64,000 nucleotides of DNA from Morchella semilibera (GCA_009192285.1 WBVU01000003.1:2945973-3009972); one strand, 5' to 3'. Shown: positions 12,591 through 24,074, counted from the first letter of the stretch. Made by a program: numbers and translations. The notes: a model not told the origin generated them from the sequence alone.

Positions 12591-13313
12591 TATCAACAAG
12601 ATAACTGGGTGGACCTTTTACCTCTGGCTGAATTTGCTACTAATAATCATATTTCCGAAACTACTAATATGTCCCCCTTTCAGGCTAACTATGGGAGACA
12701 TCCGAGAATGACATTTGGACCCTTACAGCACGGGCAGACAGTGAATGCGGACCAGGCTAATGGGTTGGCACGAGAGATGTCTCAAGTGTTTGACTTTCTG
12801 AAAAGCGAGATGTTCAGGGCACAGAAGATACAGGAGGAAATGGCCAACTTACACCGCACCCCAGCACCTCGATACACAGTTGGTGAATCTGTCTGGCTTT
12901 CCACCAGGAATATCGAAACCAAGCGACCGTCGAAGAAACTTGACTGGAAACAAATCGGTCCCTACCTGGTTAAACGAATCATGAGTCCGTATGCCTATGA
13001 GCTGGAACTACCAGCCTCTATGAGGATACACCCGGTATTCCATGTTTCATTATTATCGCCGACAGTTGGAAATCCTGTCCCTGGACAAATTGTTGAACCG
13101 CCTCCACCGGTGGAAGTTGAAGAAGAGACCGAATGGGAGGTAGCGGAAATATTGGATTCGCGAAAGAGGGGGCGACGGGTGGAGTACTTGGTTAGATATG
13201 CTGGATATGAGGAACCGTCCTGGCAACCTTCGAGTGATTTGGAGCATAGCCCTGATATTAGGAAAACATTTCATGACCAATATCCTTCGAAACCTCAGCC
13301 TATCAGGAGCTAG
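12591..13313 (+). pseudogene. Gypsy pol, 3' end only: integrase C-terminus and chromodomain (family alpha)
   Basis: About 240 codons match the end of a chromovirus-type pol. They begin within the integrase core (QQDNW, then [13 protein letters not shown] and FQANYGRHPRM), continue through the integrase C-terminal region ([28 protein letters not shown]) and end in a chromodomain (EWEVAEILDSR, EYLVRYAGYEEPSWQP). Protease, RT, RNase H and the catalytic integrase Asp residues are missing because the element is cut at its 5' side. The in-frame codons before 12591 come from the adjoining repeat. A purine-rich tract (TTGGAGGGGACC) sits between the stop and the LTR, as expected for a polypurine tract. 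Confidence 0.88.
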
Positions 13314-13334
13314 GCCCTTGGAGGGGACCTGATC

Positions 13335-13966
13335 TGTCCCGGCGCTTTGGCATCTGTCCCGACAGTTCGGTGGGCAATGTACGGTTGTGGTTGTTGGGGA
13401 ATGTTAAGCGAGAGCAGGGAATGTGAGGTGGAGGGTGTCGTCATGGGTTTCTAGGAGGTTCGATGGCGTGATGGATTGGTAATGTAAATAGCGGAGATGG
13501 TGGGGAGGATTACGAGGTGTGGTAGCGATTGGTTTCTATTGGATTCTGTGAATGACGATATGTAGTCTTGGCGGACTGGTGGAGGGGGTATGATAAATAG
13601 CGGGGATAGATGTTTTTCTTAGTTCTTTCTCTCTTTTCTCTCTGTCTCGTCTTCCTGTTATCTCGGTACATAGGAATCTACTCCTATTTCTAAGCCATAG
13701 CCTCTTGTACCACAGATTTGCTCCTCTGACAAGAGGAAACCCATAGTACTCCTCATCGTTCCCGTTGAGGTCCATTCGGTCCTCACTCTCCCTGCTCTGT
13801 GCTCTTGTGTCCTTGCCCTTACCTTTGCCTTTGCCTGTGCCTGTGCTTGTGCCTGGCTGGTGTTGCCTCTGTCCTCGTCAGACTCCTCGTCACGTAGACT
13901 GTGCTCCTCGAGCCTATCTGCGTCATCATTGTCATCTTCTTCTTTGTGTCGGGCTACTCCGTCACA
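13335..13966 (+). repeat. 3' LTR of the truncated alpha element
   Basis: It runs TGTCCCGGCG...CTCCGTCACA, 632 bp, beginning 21 bp after the pol stop and just after a polypurine tract. Related copies lie at 14234-14866, 30478-31113 and 32750-33374. No 5' partner is in the window. Confidence 0.9.
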
Positions 13967-14233
13967 GATTTATCAGATTTCATGACATTTCTAACCGGAA
14001 TTTATCATTGATATTATTATCTGTATATGTATATCATCAAACAATCAAGAAATATATCCTTGTAATCAGCGACTATAATATAATAGTTTTATTATCGGCG
14101 ATTATAATATCATTATTTATTAAAATTAGGTATATATGAAGAAAGCGGGGAAATTTTGCAATTCACATTATATATATTTCTTATAATTTGAACTTTTAAT
14201 TCTAGATTTCAGCTCTGAATACCAATACCCGAC
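13967..14233. other. AT-rich spacer
   Basis: This is 267 bp of AT-rich sequence between two alpha LTRs, with no open frame or recognised element. It differs strongly in composition from its surroundings. Confidence 0.6.
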
Positions 14234-14866
14234 TGTCTCGGCGTCTTGGCATCTGTCCCGACAGTTCGGTAGGCAATGTATGGTTGTGGTTGTTAGGGTA
14301 ATGTTAAGCGAGAGTGGGGAGCTCGAGGTGGAGGTTGTCGTCATTGAGTTCTAGGAGGTTCGATGGCGTGATGGATTGGTAATGTAGAATAGCGGAGATG
14401 GTGGGGAGGACTACGAGGTGTGGTAGTAACGGGTTTCTATGGGGTTCTATGAGCGAAGGTGTGAGTCATAGCGGACTAGTGGAGGAGGTGTGTTAAATAG
14501 CGGGAATAGATGTTTTCCTGGGTTCTTTCTTTCTTTTTTCTCTGTCTCGTCTTCCTGTTATCTCGGTACATAGGAATCTACTCCTATTTCTAAGCCATAG
14601 CCTCTCGTACCAAGAACTCGATCCTCTGACAAGAGGAAACTCATAGTACCTCTCATCGTTCTCGTTGAGGTCCATTCGGCCCTCACTCTCCCTGCTTTGT
14701 GCTCTTGTGCCCTTGCTCTTGCCTTTGCCCTCGCCGGTGCCTGTGCTTGTGACTGCCTGATGTTGTCCCTGTCTTCATCGGCCCCCTCGTCGAGCAGACT
14801 GTGCTCCTCGAGTTTCTCTGCGTCATCATTGTCATCTTCTTCTTTGGGTCAGGTTACTCCGTCACA
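14234..14866 (+). repeat. Solo LTR, family alpha
   Basis: It runs TGTCTCGGCG...CTCCGTCACA, 633 bp, alignable along its whole length with the LTR at 13335. The flanking 5-mers (CCGAC on the left, CATCA on the right) differ, so this is not a simple solo LTR with intact target duplication. One side has probably been rearranged. Confidence 0.85.
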
Positions 14867-15091
14867 CATCAGTTCATAGAAACCCACAGAAACCCGTCGC
14901 ATCCATACCTCGTACTCCCCCCCACCATCTCCGCTATTTATATTACAAATCTATCACGCCATCGAACCTCCCAGAACCTAATGACGACAACCTTCCTTAG
15001 CACACCGCCCTCCTTGCTTAGCCATTCCAAAACAATCACAACAGCACTTCGACTACCGAACCCTCGGGACCGATACCAAGACGCCGGGACA
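14867..15091 (-). repeat. Partial inverted alpha LTR
   Basis: The minus strand reads TGTCCCGGCGTCTTGG from 15091 and follows the first 220 or so bases of an alpha LTR before stopping at the plus-strand LTR. It cuts the 3' end off the minus-strand gene to its right. Confidence 0.85.
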
Positions 15092-15680
15092 GTAAAAAGA
15101 GTCCCATTCTTTAAGAATATAGCCGACTCCATTCCGTAATCGACGCCGAGAAGTGGTAGCTTTAGTTCCCGGACTTGCTGTTGCCTTTGTCGAAAGAATG
15201 CCGGCGCCATATCGAGAAAGCTTGAGCCGAGATTGTGATGAAATCGTAGCACTTGCGAGAAATGTTCAGAAAGTACATCTGGACATATATTTTTATTCAT
15301 TGCGTATGTTCCGAAATCCCAACCCGGTTCCGTTCCGGCGCGATATCCGATAGATTTCATGACTCCACCAGTCTGTGCATGATTGCATTTAATTTCTGAG
15401 TGAAACTTCTGATCTTTTTGGACATAATTGAAGTTGAATTGTAGTTCCGATAAGCGCTCCGATGCAAGATCTTTAAAGAGAGTGATTTTGTAGATTATTC
15501 GAACTTCACGGGATGCCGAATCGATGACATATACTGTCTTTGATTGGTCTCCGATAATACGCTTGAATTTGCCATCGTCCCAAATAGGATCATCATATGT
15601 CCATTCCTTGCCGAACATCTCCGTAGCAATCTCGTCATCCCGTTTACGATGCATAAGAAAGAACGATGCCGATTCGATAT

Positions 15681-15733
15681 CTACAGATAAGAATATTAGT
15701 AGAGTTTATAATATCAGTTTAGAAATCAATTAC
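15681..15733 (-). other. Spliceosomal intron, 53 bp
   Basis: On the minus strand it begins GTAATT, has CTAAT as a branch-point-like motif and ends CTGTAG. Splicing is in phase 1 (G plus AT makes Asp) and joins the basic exon to the globular exon in one open frame. Confidence 0.8.
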
Positions 15734-15917
15734 CTTCTATCTTCTTATCAATAAAATCCAGAGCTGACTTCCGTTCGATATCGATCTCTAGCTTGCGATT
15801 AGATTTGCGTTTGTTGCGTTTTGCGAGTTTACGATTTTGACGTTGGGTGTTGCGATCCAGTGGTTGTTTGTTTTGATTTCGACGTATTGCAAAGTAACAA
15901 TTCGATGCGATATGATC

Positions 15918-16207
15918 CTCTCCACGTTCAGCGACACGCTTACTAGCATCATCGAGGCGACCGAGAGCGATGTGATCCTCTCCGCGTTCAGCGACACGCT
16001 TACTAGCATCAACGAGGCGACCGAGGGCGATGTGATCCTCTCCGCGTTCAGCGACACGCTTACTAGCATCAACGAGGCGACCGAGGGCAATGTGATCCTC
16101 TTCGCGTTCAGCGACACGCTTACTAGCATCATCGAGGCGACCGAGGGCGATATGGTCCTCTCCGCGTTCAGCGACACGCTTACTAGCATTATCGAGGCGA
16201 TCGAGAG
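15918..16207. repeat. Coding minisatellite, 60-bp unit, about five copies
   Basis: The unit contains TTCAGCGACACGCTTACTAG and repeats with a period of exactly 60 bp. It encodes the 20-residue repeats of the minus-strand gene. Units differ by single substitutions (for example CATCATCG versus CATCAACG), mostly keeping the protein repeat. Confidence 0.93.
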
Positions 16208-16317
16208 TATCTCGGGATTTCCGAGAGGCTATAAAAGAATTTTGAAGATATGTTATAGATACTAAGAAATATTATTGTTATATAGAAAATTGACATGATT
16301 GATATAGTAGCTTTATA

Positions 16318-17965
16318 TCTCAGTCAGTTTTTTAGCTAACCTAGAGATTAATGACTCAGAATAAAGCCAAAGATTAGTACTTTCATTTCCATTTTTCAAC
16401 GATAACGTATGATGCCCCCACACTGCGCTATTCAAGAAACAATAAAAACCTGGCGCTATTTCACATTAGTCAGGGCTTGGTATCTCAGTCAATATTTGGG
16501 CTAACCTAGCGATTAATGACTCAGAATAAAGCCAAAGATTAGTATTTTCATTTCCATGCTTCAGCGATAATGTATGATGCCCCCCACACTGTGCTATTCA
16601 AAAGCCCGGCGCTATTTCGCACTCTATTAGTCAAGGCTTTATAGCTCAGTCAATACTTGAGCTAATCTGGCGATTGATGACTCAGAAAAAAGCCAAAAGA
16701 CAGTACTTTCATTTCCATGCTTCAACGATAACGTGTAGCGCTCCTACACTGTGCTATTCAGGTATTAGCAGAAACCCGGCGCTATTTCACACCCTATTAG
16801 TCAAGGCATCATATCTCAGTTAGTTTCTATGCTAACCTGGCGTGTAATGGCTCAGAATAAGCCAAAAGACAGCACTTTCATTTCCATGCTTCAACGATAG
16901 CATGTGATGCCCCTGCGTTGCGCTATTCAGGAAATAGCAGAAACCCGCCGCTATTTCACACCCTATTAGTCAAGGCTTCATAACTCAGTCAATACTTGAG
17001 CTAATCTGGCGATTAATGGGTCAGAATAAAGCTAAAGATTAGTACTTTCATTTCCCTGCTTCAACGATAGTATGTGATGCCCCTGCATTGCGCTATTCAA
17101 AAACCTGGCACTATCTTATCTCATTAGTCATGACTTCATATCTCAGTCAGTTTTTGAGCTAACCTAGCAAATAATAGGTCAGAATAAAGCCAAAAAGCAG
17201 TGCTTTCATTTCCATGACTCAACGGTAGTATGTGGCACCCTGCGTTGTGCTATTCAGGAAATGGTAGAAACCCGGCGCTATTTCACACCCTATTAGTCAA
17301 GGCTTCATAGCTCAGTGAATACTTGAGCTAACCTGGCGATAAATGAGTCAGAATCAAGCTAAAAGACAGTACTTTCATTTCCGTACTTTGATGGTAGTGT
17401 GTGGTGCCCCCCACACTGCGCTATTCAAAAACTCGGCGCTATTTCAAACCCTATTAGTCAAGGCTTCATAGCTCAGTCAATACCTGAACCAATCTGGCGA
17501 TTAATGGGTCAGAATAAAGCTAAAGATTAGTACTTTCATTTCCATACTTCAACGATAGTGTGTGATGCCCCCCACACTGCGCTATTCAAAAACCCGGCGC
17601 TATTTTGTACCCTATCAGTCAAGGCTTCATATCTCAATCAGTTTTTGGGCTAACCTGGCGATTCATAACTCAGAATAAAGCCAAAAAGTAGTACTTTCAT
17701 TTCCATACTCCAACGATGGTGTGTGATGCCCCTGCATTGTGCTATTCAGGAAATAGCAAAAACCTGGCGCTATTTCACCCCTATTAGTCATGGCTTTATA
17801 TCTCAGTCAGTTTTTGTGCCAACCTGGCGATTAATAGGTCAGAATAAAGCCAAAAAGCAGTAATTTTATTTGTATACTTCAACGTTAGTGTGTGACATTT
17901 CTACATTGCGCAATTAAGGAAATGGTACAAACCCAGCGCACAATCACCCCACCCTATTAGTCAAC
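16318..17965. repeat. Satellite array, ten units of 158-170 bp
   Basis: Units start with TCTCAGTCAG or a variant at 16318, 16483, 16644, 16814, 16983, 17141, 17310, 17470, 17633 and 17801. Shared blocks in order are a TAATGACTCAGAATAAAGCC type, TACTTTCATTTCCAT, TTCAACGATAG, GTGATGCCCC, GCGCTATTTCACACCC and TATTAGTCAAGGCTTCATA. The array holds no long frame and lies between two divergently oriented genes. Confidence 0.95.
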
Positions 17966-18037
17966 ACAGTAACAATCCAGTGCTATATAGTATGGTTAAT
18001 GCCTTCATAGTATTCTTTCTTTTTGACATCAACAACA

Positions 18038-18145
18038 ATGTCTACCTCCTCTACTTCCTCCTGGCCTGTCCGTAACGGAGTCCCAGTTTGGGATAAATTT
18101 ATCAATAAACATCGAGCTGATTGGCTTGATCGTGCCTTTCGTTTA
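18038..18145 (+). pseudogene. Host six-cysteine gene, piece 1 of 5 (codons 1-36)
   Basis: This begins a 211-codon host gene. The ATG at 18038 follows CAACA and precedes a Ser/Thr-rich start (MSTSSTSSWPV), then a basic/aromatic segment (FINKHRADWLDRAF). The frame stops at a MITE inserted at 18146. With the MITE and one TA removed, reading continues directly at 18285. The gene is not a family I can name. A reading with all insertions removed gives 636 nt, exactly 212 codons including TGA, with no internal stop. That is strong evidence the pieces are one gene. The allele as assembled must be non-functional. Confidence 0.85.
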
Positions 18146-18282
18146 CATCAGCAAACTCAACTTGTGACTGTAGTCTCCCAACAGTCTCCTAGGTATCCTG
18201 AGAGTCTCCTGAGGCTCCTGGATATTCTTTGAGTCTCCTGAGGCTCAGGAGACATCAGGAGACAAATGAAGTCTTGCTGATG
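18146..18282 (-). mobile_element. MITE, 137 bp, TA duplication, in the host gene
   Basis: The terminal inverted repeats are CATCAGCAA and TTGCTGATG, flanked by TA on both sides (18144-18145 and 18283-18284). The inside is a chain of inverted GTCTCCTGAGG/CTCAGGAGAC words. A second copy of exactly the same length lies in the opposite orientation at 43342-43478. The TA target and small size fit a non-autonomous Tc1/mariner-type element. No transposase is encoded. Confidence 0.92.
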
Positions 18283-18284
18283 TA

Positions 18285-18393
18285 CCCAGCCTCCATAATT
18301 CTATACAAGTCAATACTCCTATGTGTACAACATGTATCTCTGCTTTACAAGATCGTGGACGCGAGTTCTGTGTTCAAAAGCTTGATCCTACCA
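18285..18393 (+). pseudogene. Host six-cysteine gene, piece 2 of 5 (codons 37-73, part)
   Basis: The frame carries on from piece 1 (R-L, then PSLHNSIQVNTPM) and encodes the first three cysteines, C50-x2-C53-x11-C65. It ends one base into codon 73, where the LTR of element B1 begins at 18394. The last five bases, TACCA, are the target duplication repeated at 31663-31667. Confidence 0.85.
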
Positions 18394-18969
18394 TGTTACG
18401 GAGCAACACGGAGACAACGGACAAGGGGGCCGAAGTACACAACCGAGGCAGGGACGAGGACGGAGACGAGAGACGAAGACGAGGGAACTTATCCGAGAAG
18501 CAGAGTTGTGGGGCAGAGGGTCCAGATGGCCTCTCTGATGAAGACGTGGAGGCGAAGATACCAGTAGACGACACGGACTACGGTCATGGACTATGGACGA
18601 GGCGAAACGAGGCGAGACGAGACAAGACGAGACAAGGCAGGACGAGATACTATAGAAGACGCAAGGGGGTCTTGGCGAGGACTATGGTTATGACGTAATA
18701 TATTCAGAGACTAAAGACACAAGACGAGACGAAACTGAACCGTAGGGTTGATAACAGGAAGAACACGTAAGGAAAGAAAGAGAAAGAAAAGAACAAAGAA
18801 GAGGTCCGTAGCAACGTATATATACTCCTCCTAATCCCTGTACAATCATAACTCATCACATCGTGTAACAGAAACCATAAAAACTCCAAGAACCCGAAAG
18901 AAACACCGCAATCCGAACTCCATTCCGAAATATCCTCCTCCCCTAAGAACTCCGTGGTATGCCGTGATA
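18394..18969 (-). repeat. B1 3' LTR, 576 bp
   Basis: In the sense direction it runs TATCACGGCA...CTCCGTAACA. The 5' LTR of B1, once its solo LTR and one TSD copy are removed, is also 576 bp and nearly identical. A TATATATAC box lies near 18818-18826. Confidence 0.92.
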
Positions 18970-18989
18970 GATTAGGCCCTCCTTCAGGC

Positions 18990-21900
18990 CTAACTCCTGG
19001 TAGGCCTAGGTTTACGTGGGTAGCTATCGTGAAAGTCTTTAACCAAATCGGGGGCATGCTCCAGATCCTCGGGAGGTTGCCAAGATGGTTCATCATAACC
19101 AAGATACCGAACCAAATACTCCAACTTCCCATAACGCCGACGAGAGTCCAAGACTTGTTCCACTTCCCATTCCTGTTCACCTTCGATTTCTATGGCTGGC
19201 GGAGGAGACTGTAATTGACCGGGGACCGGATTGCTGGGCGCAAGAGACAACAGAGACACATGAAACACCGGGTGAATTTTCATAGAAGCCGGGAGGTCGA
19301 GTTCATAAGCATAGGGGCTAACCATCCGCTTAATCACATAGGGGCCAATGCGTTTCCAATCGAGTTTCTTCGAGGGTCGCTTGGTCTCAATATTCCGCGT
19401 CGAAAGAAAAACTTCATCTCCAATGGCATACCTAGGGGCGGGAATTCTATTCCGATTTGCTGCATCCTCATGAATCTTCTGAGCCCGAGCCATTTCATCC
19501 CGAAGAAACTCATAAACCTGTGCCATAGTCCTGGCCATACCATTCGCCTGATCCTCGTTGGTTGTCTTTCCATGCTGTAGCGGGGCAAAGGACATACGAG
19601 GGCTCCTCCCATAATTAGCCTGGAACGGAGACATCCTGGTGGTTTCGGAGACGTGATTATTGGTCGCGAACTCTGCCATCGAAAGATACTGGATCCAATC
19701 GTCCTGTTGGTACGAAACATAGGCTCGGAGGTACTGTTCCATTATGGCATTAATCCTTTCAGTCTGCCCATCTGTTTGTGGGTGAAAGGCGGTGCTATAG
19801 CGAGGAGCGATCTCGAGGCGGGCGCATAAAGTCTTCCAAAATTCGGCAGTAAACTGAGTACCGCGGTCTGAGACAATAGTCTCCGGGAGTCCATGAAGCT
19901 TCCAAACTGAATCAAGATACATAGCAGCAACATCCCTAGCATTTGCCTCCTCCGTACAGGGTATAAAATGGCGCATCTTTGTCAGACGGTCCACCACCAC
20001 CAGAATCGCATTAAAACCATTGCTTTCCTGAAGTCCTGTAACAAAATCCATTGATACATCGGTCCATGGGCCCTTAGGTACGGAAAGTGGATGAAGGACA
20101 CCCTGGAGTGCATTGCGGGAGGCTTTGCTGCGGGAGCATACATGGCAATTCAGAACATAGCGGTCGACATATTTCCTCATATTTGGCCAATAATAGTTAC
20201 GACTAAGAAGCTCGAGGGTCTTGGCGCGACCTGGATGTCCGGCAGAGGGCTTATCATGATGATCCTGCAATAAACGGAGCTGAAGGTCGTTGAACTCAGG
20301 GACGTAAATAGCCTGTCGGTACCGGAGGAATCCGTCCTCCGTTTCCGTGCATTCAGCAAGAGAAATCTTCTTCGAATGTTTGGTGCCATTGCGAAGCATC
20401 GTCAGAACTTGATTCGGAAAACTATCTTCTTGGTAAGCTTGGATCAACAACTCCTTTACGGTAGACATTCCTTCAGCGGGTTCATTTGTCAAAGAACCCG
20501 CCAACAAACTTAGCTTAATCTTTGATTCCAAATTCTCCTGCTTCAATACCACTTGCGACTGATGCATCAACCGTTCGTCCCCTTCCTTTGGCAGATCTCT
20601 TGACCTTCTGGTAAGTGCATCCGGCTTTCCCCCTTGTTTCCCTGGTCTAAACTGAATAACGAAATTAAATCGAGACAGAAATTCAGCCCAACGTGTTGGC
20701 GACGATTTAACAACTTAGTGGACATAAAATATTCCAGGTTCCTATGGTCGCTTAATACTTTAACAGAATATCGGGATCCTTCCAAATTTGGACGCCATTC
20801 TTCAAAACTCCTCACCACTGCCAGCAGCTCCTTATCATAAATCTCGTAATTGCATTCGGCTGGGGAGTGTTTCTTAGAGAAAAAATGCCACTGGGTGCAA
20901 AATTCCATCGTCGCCGTACTGAGACATAATGCCTGCAGAAACATAATCGGAGGTATCGGTTTCCACAATAACTTCTTTTTCAAAGTCAAAGTGGGCCAGG
21001 ATCGGGGCCGAAGTAAACGCATCCTTAAGCTTCCGAAACGCTGCTTCTGCCTTTGGAGACCATTCGAACTTTACGTTTTTCTTGGTCAAAGCGGTGAGCG
21101 GGGGCAACAACTCGAGAATACGCATAAATAAATCGCCGATAGAAATTAGCGAAGCCTAGGAACTCTTGAACCTCCCGAAGTCTGGTGGGTGTTTCCCAAT
21201 CCCTAACTGTGGATACCTTGCTAGGGTCCATCTGGATGCCTTCCGGGGTAACAATCAACCCCAGATACTTGGTCTGTTGCACGTAGAACTCACACTTTTC
21301 CCGGTTTTAAATGTACACCGTGCATTTGAAAAACCTTCAAAATTTCTCGAACGTGTTGCTTATGCTCCTCCAGAGTCTCGGAGTAAATTAATACATCATC
21401 GAGATAGGCTGTGGCAAAGTCATCCAAAAAGGGGCGCAGGAGATCGTTGATCCAGTGTTGGAAAGTGGCGGGGGCGTTGGTAAGTCCGAAAGGCATCACA
21501 TTATATTCGAAGTGGCCATAGCAGGTCCTAAAAGCGGTTTTCCACTCATCTCCTTCCTGGATTCTAATCTGATGATAGCCCCAACGAAGGTCCAGCTTGG
21601 TGTAGTACTTTGCTTTCGAAAGGCGCGACAGAGTTTCTGGAATTAGGGGCAGGGGATGGCGGTTTTTAACCGTTATCTCGTTGAGCTTCCGGTAGTCGAC
21701 ACACAGGCGAAGAGAGCCATCAGACTTCTTTACAAATAATACGGGGGCACCGGCGGGAGATTCAGAATACCGAATAAAGCCCTTGGACAGGTTTTCCGTA
21801 ATATAATCCCTAAGGGCCTGAAGTTCAAGTCGGGACATACCATAGAGAGGCCCGAATGAAGGTACCTTCCCATCCTGCAAGACTATTTTCAAGTCATGAG

Positions 21901-22568
21901 GACGGTGCGGTGGCAGAGCAAGGGCATCATTTTCATTAAACAAGGGTAAAAATTCCCGAAGTTCCGGAGGTATATGGGGCCAGGGAGTCTGCAACTTGTT
22001 TCCCAACAAGAGCCTCATCAATAGCACGGATCGACGCACAGAAGAGTTTATTTTGCCGGGCGTCGAGCAAGTCCTATAAAGGGGGCGGCTCCAATGGCCG
22101 CGATCTGAATGGCTGGGGCATCGGGGAACGAAACCGAAATTCCCTTTGCCGTAACCGGAGCATGAGAGCGAGAACAGTTCTGGACACAGAAGTCAGAGTC
22201 AAAGATGATCTTATTCGTCTTTGGTCTGATAGCCAAGTCATGGCGCCTCATCCAGGGAATGCCCATGACTAGTGGGTAATGTCCTAGCTTGGTGACAAAG
22301 AACGGAACAATTTCCTGATGACCGTTAATATCCAGCGACAGCTTTACCATATGCGTAATTTTCCCTGATTCCACCAGCCTGCCGTCGATTACCTCGAGCA
22401 AGCGTGATGTCTTCAGGGGAACCAAAACGAGGCCATGCTGCAAAACAAAATCCTTGGTCCACAAAAGCATAGCCCGAAGCGCCTGTATCTATCAGGGCAT
22501 GGGGTGGCAATGGGGGAGGCGGCGTTCTGGGCAACGGAACAGGAGACAACAAGAGATTCCTCAGACAT
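18990..22568 (-). pseudogene. B1 pol, frameshifted
   Basis: Gypsy polyprotein with all domains in order: protease ([14 protein letters not shown] near 22490), reverse transcriptase ([10 protein letters not shown] near 21390), RNase H ([16 protein letters not shown]), integrase with the HHCC finger and DDE core ([25 protein letters not shown]) and a chromodomain at the end (EYLVRYLGYDEPSWQP). The last 527 codons (20570-18990) are one open frame. Upstream, the frame changes near 20567, 21025-21125, 21285, 22040 and 22330-22470. The hairpin normally found at the gag-pol junction is deleted in this copy (22621-22640). Confidence 0.9.
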
Positions 22569-22632
22569 CCTGTCTTCGGAAACAGCGGCGGCGGAGAGAA
22601 CAAAGGTGGGTGGCGGGACTAGCCCCTTTTAG

Positions 22633-23406
22633 CGCCGGCTTGGGGGTCACCAACTCAACTGGTGTTTTACGCCAATGTCAGAGGTGCGGGAGTCTTGGGA
22701 GCGAGGGGCGAGATATCGGGGTTTTGAGGTCTGGGCGACGGGGCTGGCTGGCTTCCGGGCAGTGCTGGGGGGCGACGGGAGAAAGGCGGCGGCGAAGATC
22801 AGCAATGGTAGCATCAGCATCGGCAAGGGCCTCCTGATGCAGAGCCAGACGGTAACGGAATTCCTCCTTCTCAGCCTTGAGGGAGGCAACTTCTTCCTGG
22901 AGGTCCTCGATGGCCTCGGTTGACTCTTCCTGGGCCTCGCACATACGAGACCAGAGATCAGCAGCCTTTTCTTCGGCCGCCTCGATTTTCCAGTTCGAGG
23001 TTCTCAATGACCTCATCGTGGGCCGTGCATACGGCAGGTTCCTTGGGAGCGGGGGCAGCGACCTCAACGGGGGTGGTTAGGGCGGCCAGGGCTTCGGCAA
23101 TCAGGATATGGGCTTGGGTAAGCTCGTACCCGAAGTCCTCTTCGACAGGGCCAAAGGTTTCCAAGAAGCTCGTAAGTCTCTCGGTCAGGGTTGTGGGGGC
23201 AGGGGCGACAAGGGTGTCCAGGGGGCGGCCAATGGTGTGTTGGGCCAGGGCGGAGTCTCTGAGGCCACGAATAATAGCTTCCGAGTCATGGGCGGGGCAG
23301 GAGTTATCAAGGATGGGGGCTCCGATATGAAGCTTACCCGGGGCAGGTTGGGTGAAGGTGGCCTTGGCCCAGTGGGCATCGGCACGCTTGAGACCGTGGG
23401 CGAGGG
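22633..23406 (-). pseudogene. B1 gag, C-terminal part
   Basis: It encodes the family B Gag: GFGYELTQAH-type segment, PAVCTAHDEVIENLELE, then a long predicted coiled coil ending in ADATIADLRRRLS. There is no CCHC zinc knuckle. The N-terminal part continues at 30187-30383 beyond the inserted element B2. Frameshifts split the region. Confidence 0.8.
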
Positions 23407-24074
23407 TGTTACGGAGCCACACGGAGACAACAGACAAGAGGGCCGAGGTACACAACCGAGGCCGGAACAAGGACGAAGACGAGGGACGAGGACGGGAGAA
23501 CTTAACCGAGGAGCAATATTGTGGGGGCAGAGGGTCCAAATGGCCTCTCTGACGAAGACGTGGAGACGAAGGTACCAGTAGACGACACGGGACTAATGGC
23601 CATGGGCTATGGGCGAGACGAGGCGAAGCGAGACGAGGCGAGGCAAGACGAGACAAGACGAGGGCGAGGCGAGGCAAGATACTATGTAGGACCCAAGAGG
23701 GGCTCGGCAGAGACTATGGTTATGACGTAGTATATTCAGAACTAAAGACACAAGACGAAACGAAACTAAACCGTAGGGTTGACAACAGTGAAGTTATAAC
23801 AGAGATTGGACCGTAAGCTGAAAGAAAGAGAATTAGAATAAGAAGCGAAGGGAGATCTGTGCAACTATACTACTAGCCATTCCATTTTTCCGCTGCTTCA
23901 TAAATCCCTGTGAGGAATCAATGAACTCACTAAATCAAGTCGTAATCGGAAACCCATAGAAACTCTCAGAGAACCCAAATATTTATAGAAAAAACACCCA
24001 GCAACGAGTCCAAAACCATTGCCCGAATCCCATCCTCCTCTCAGGATGCGACTCCGTGGTAAGCGCCGAGTATA
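23407..24074 (-). repeat. B2 3' LTR, heavily disturbed
   Basis: The first 370 bases match the other B LTRs closely. From about 23790 to the end it shows many short insertions, and the expected terminal GCCGTGATA reads GCCGAGTATA. The boundary is approximate. Confidence 0.75.

Larger units (their letters stand above)
15092..16245 (-). pseudogene. Gene with 20-residue repeats, 3' end lost to an LTR
   Basis: I do not recognise the family. The exon at 16245-15734 encodes about five copies of a 20-residue unit containing DASKRVAERGEDHIALGRL, then an Asn/Gln/Arg/Lys-rich basic stretch. A 53-bp intron follows, then an exon (15680-15092) with a globular-looking sequence (MFGKEWTYDDPIWDDGKF, FGTYAMNKNICPDVLSEHF). 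The frame is open throughout this part. It runs into the inverted alpha LTR at 15091, after which any translation would be LTR sequence, so the normal C-terminus is missing. The start is not settled: codons are open upstream to about 16260 but no convincing ATG in the same frame is visible, so an upstream exon is likely. Confidence 0.65.

Noticed and set aside
14938-15654. A 238-codon minus-strand protein as a complete gene
   Set aside because: The last 50 or so codons are translated LTR, and an intron at 15681-15733 shows that the gene begins further upstream.
15918-16207. Regular 60-bp repeats resembling a CRISPR array
   Set aside because: The whole unit repeats with no unique spacers, the frame codes a protein repeat, and the surroundings are eukaryotic with introns.
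22621-22660. Frameshift signal in B1
   Set aside because: A deletion has removed one stem arm and the loop, so the hairpin cannot form in this copy.
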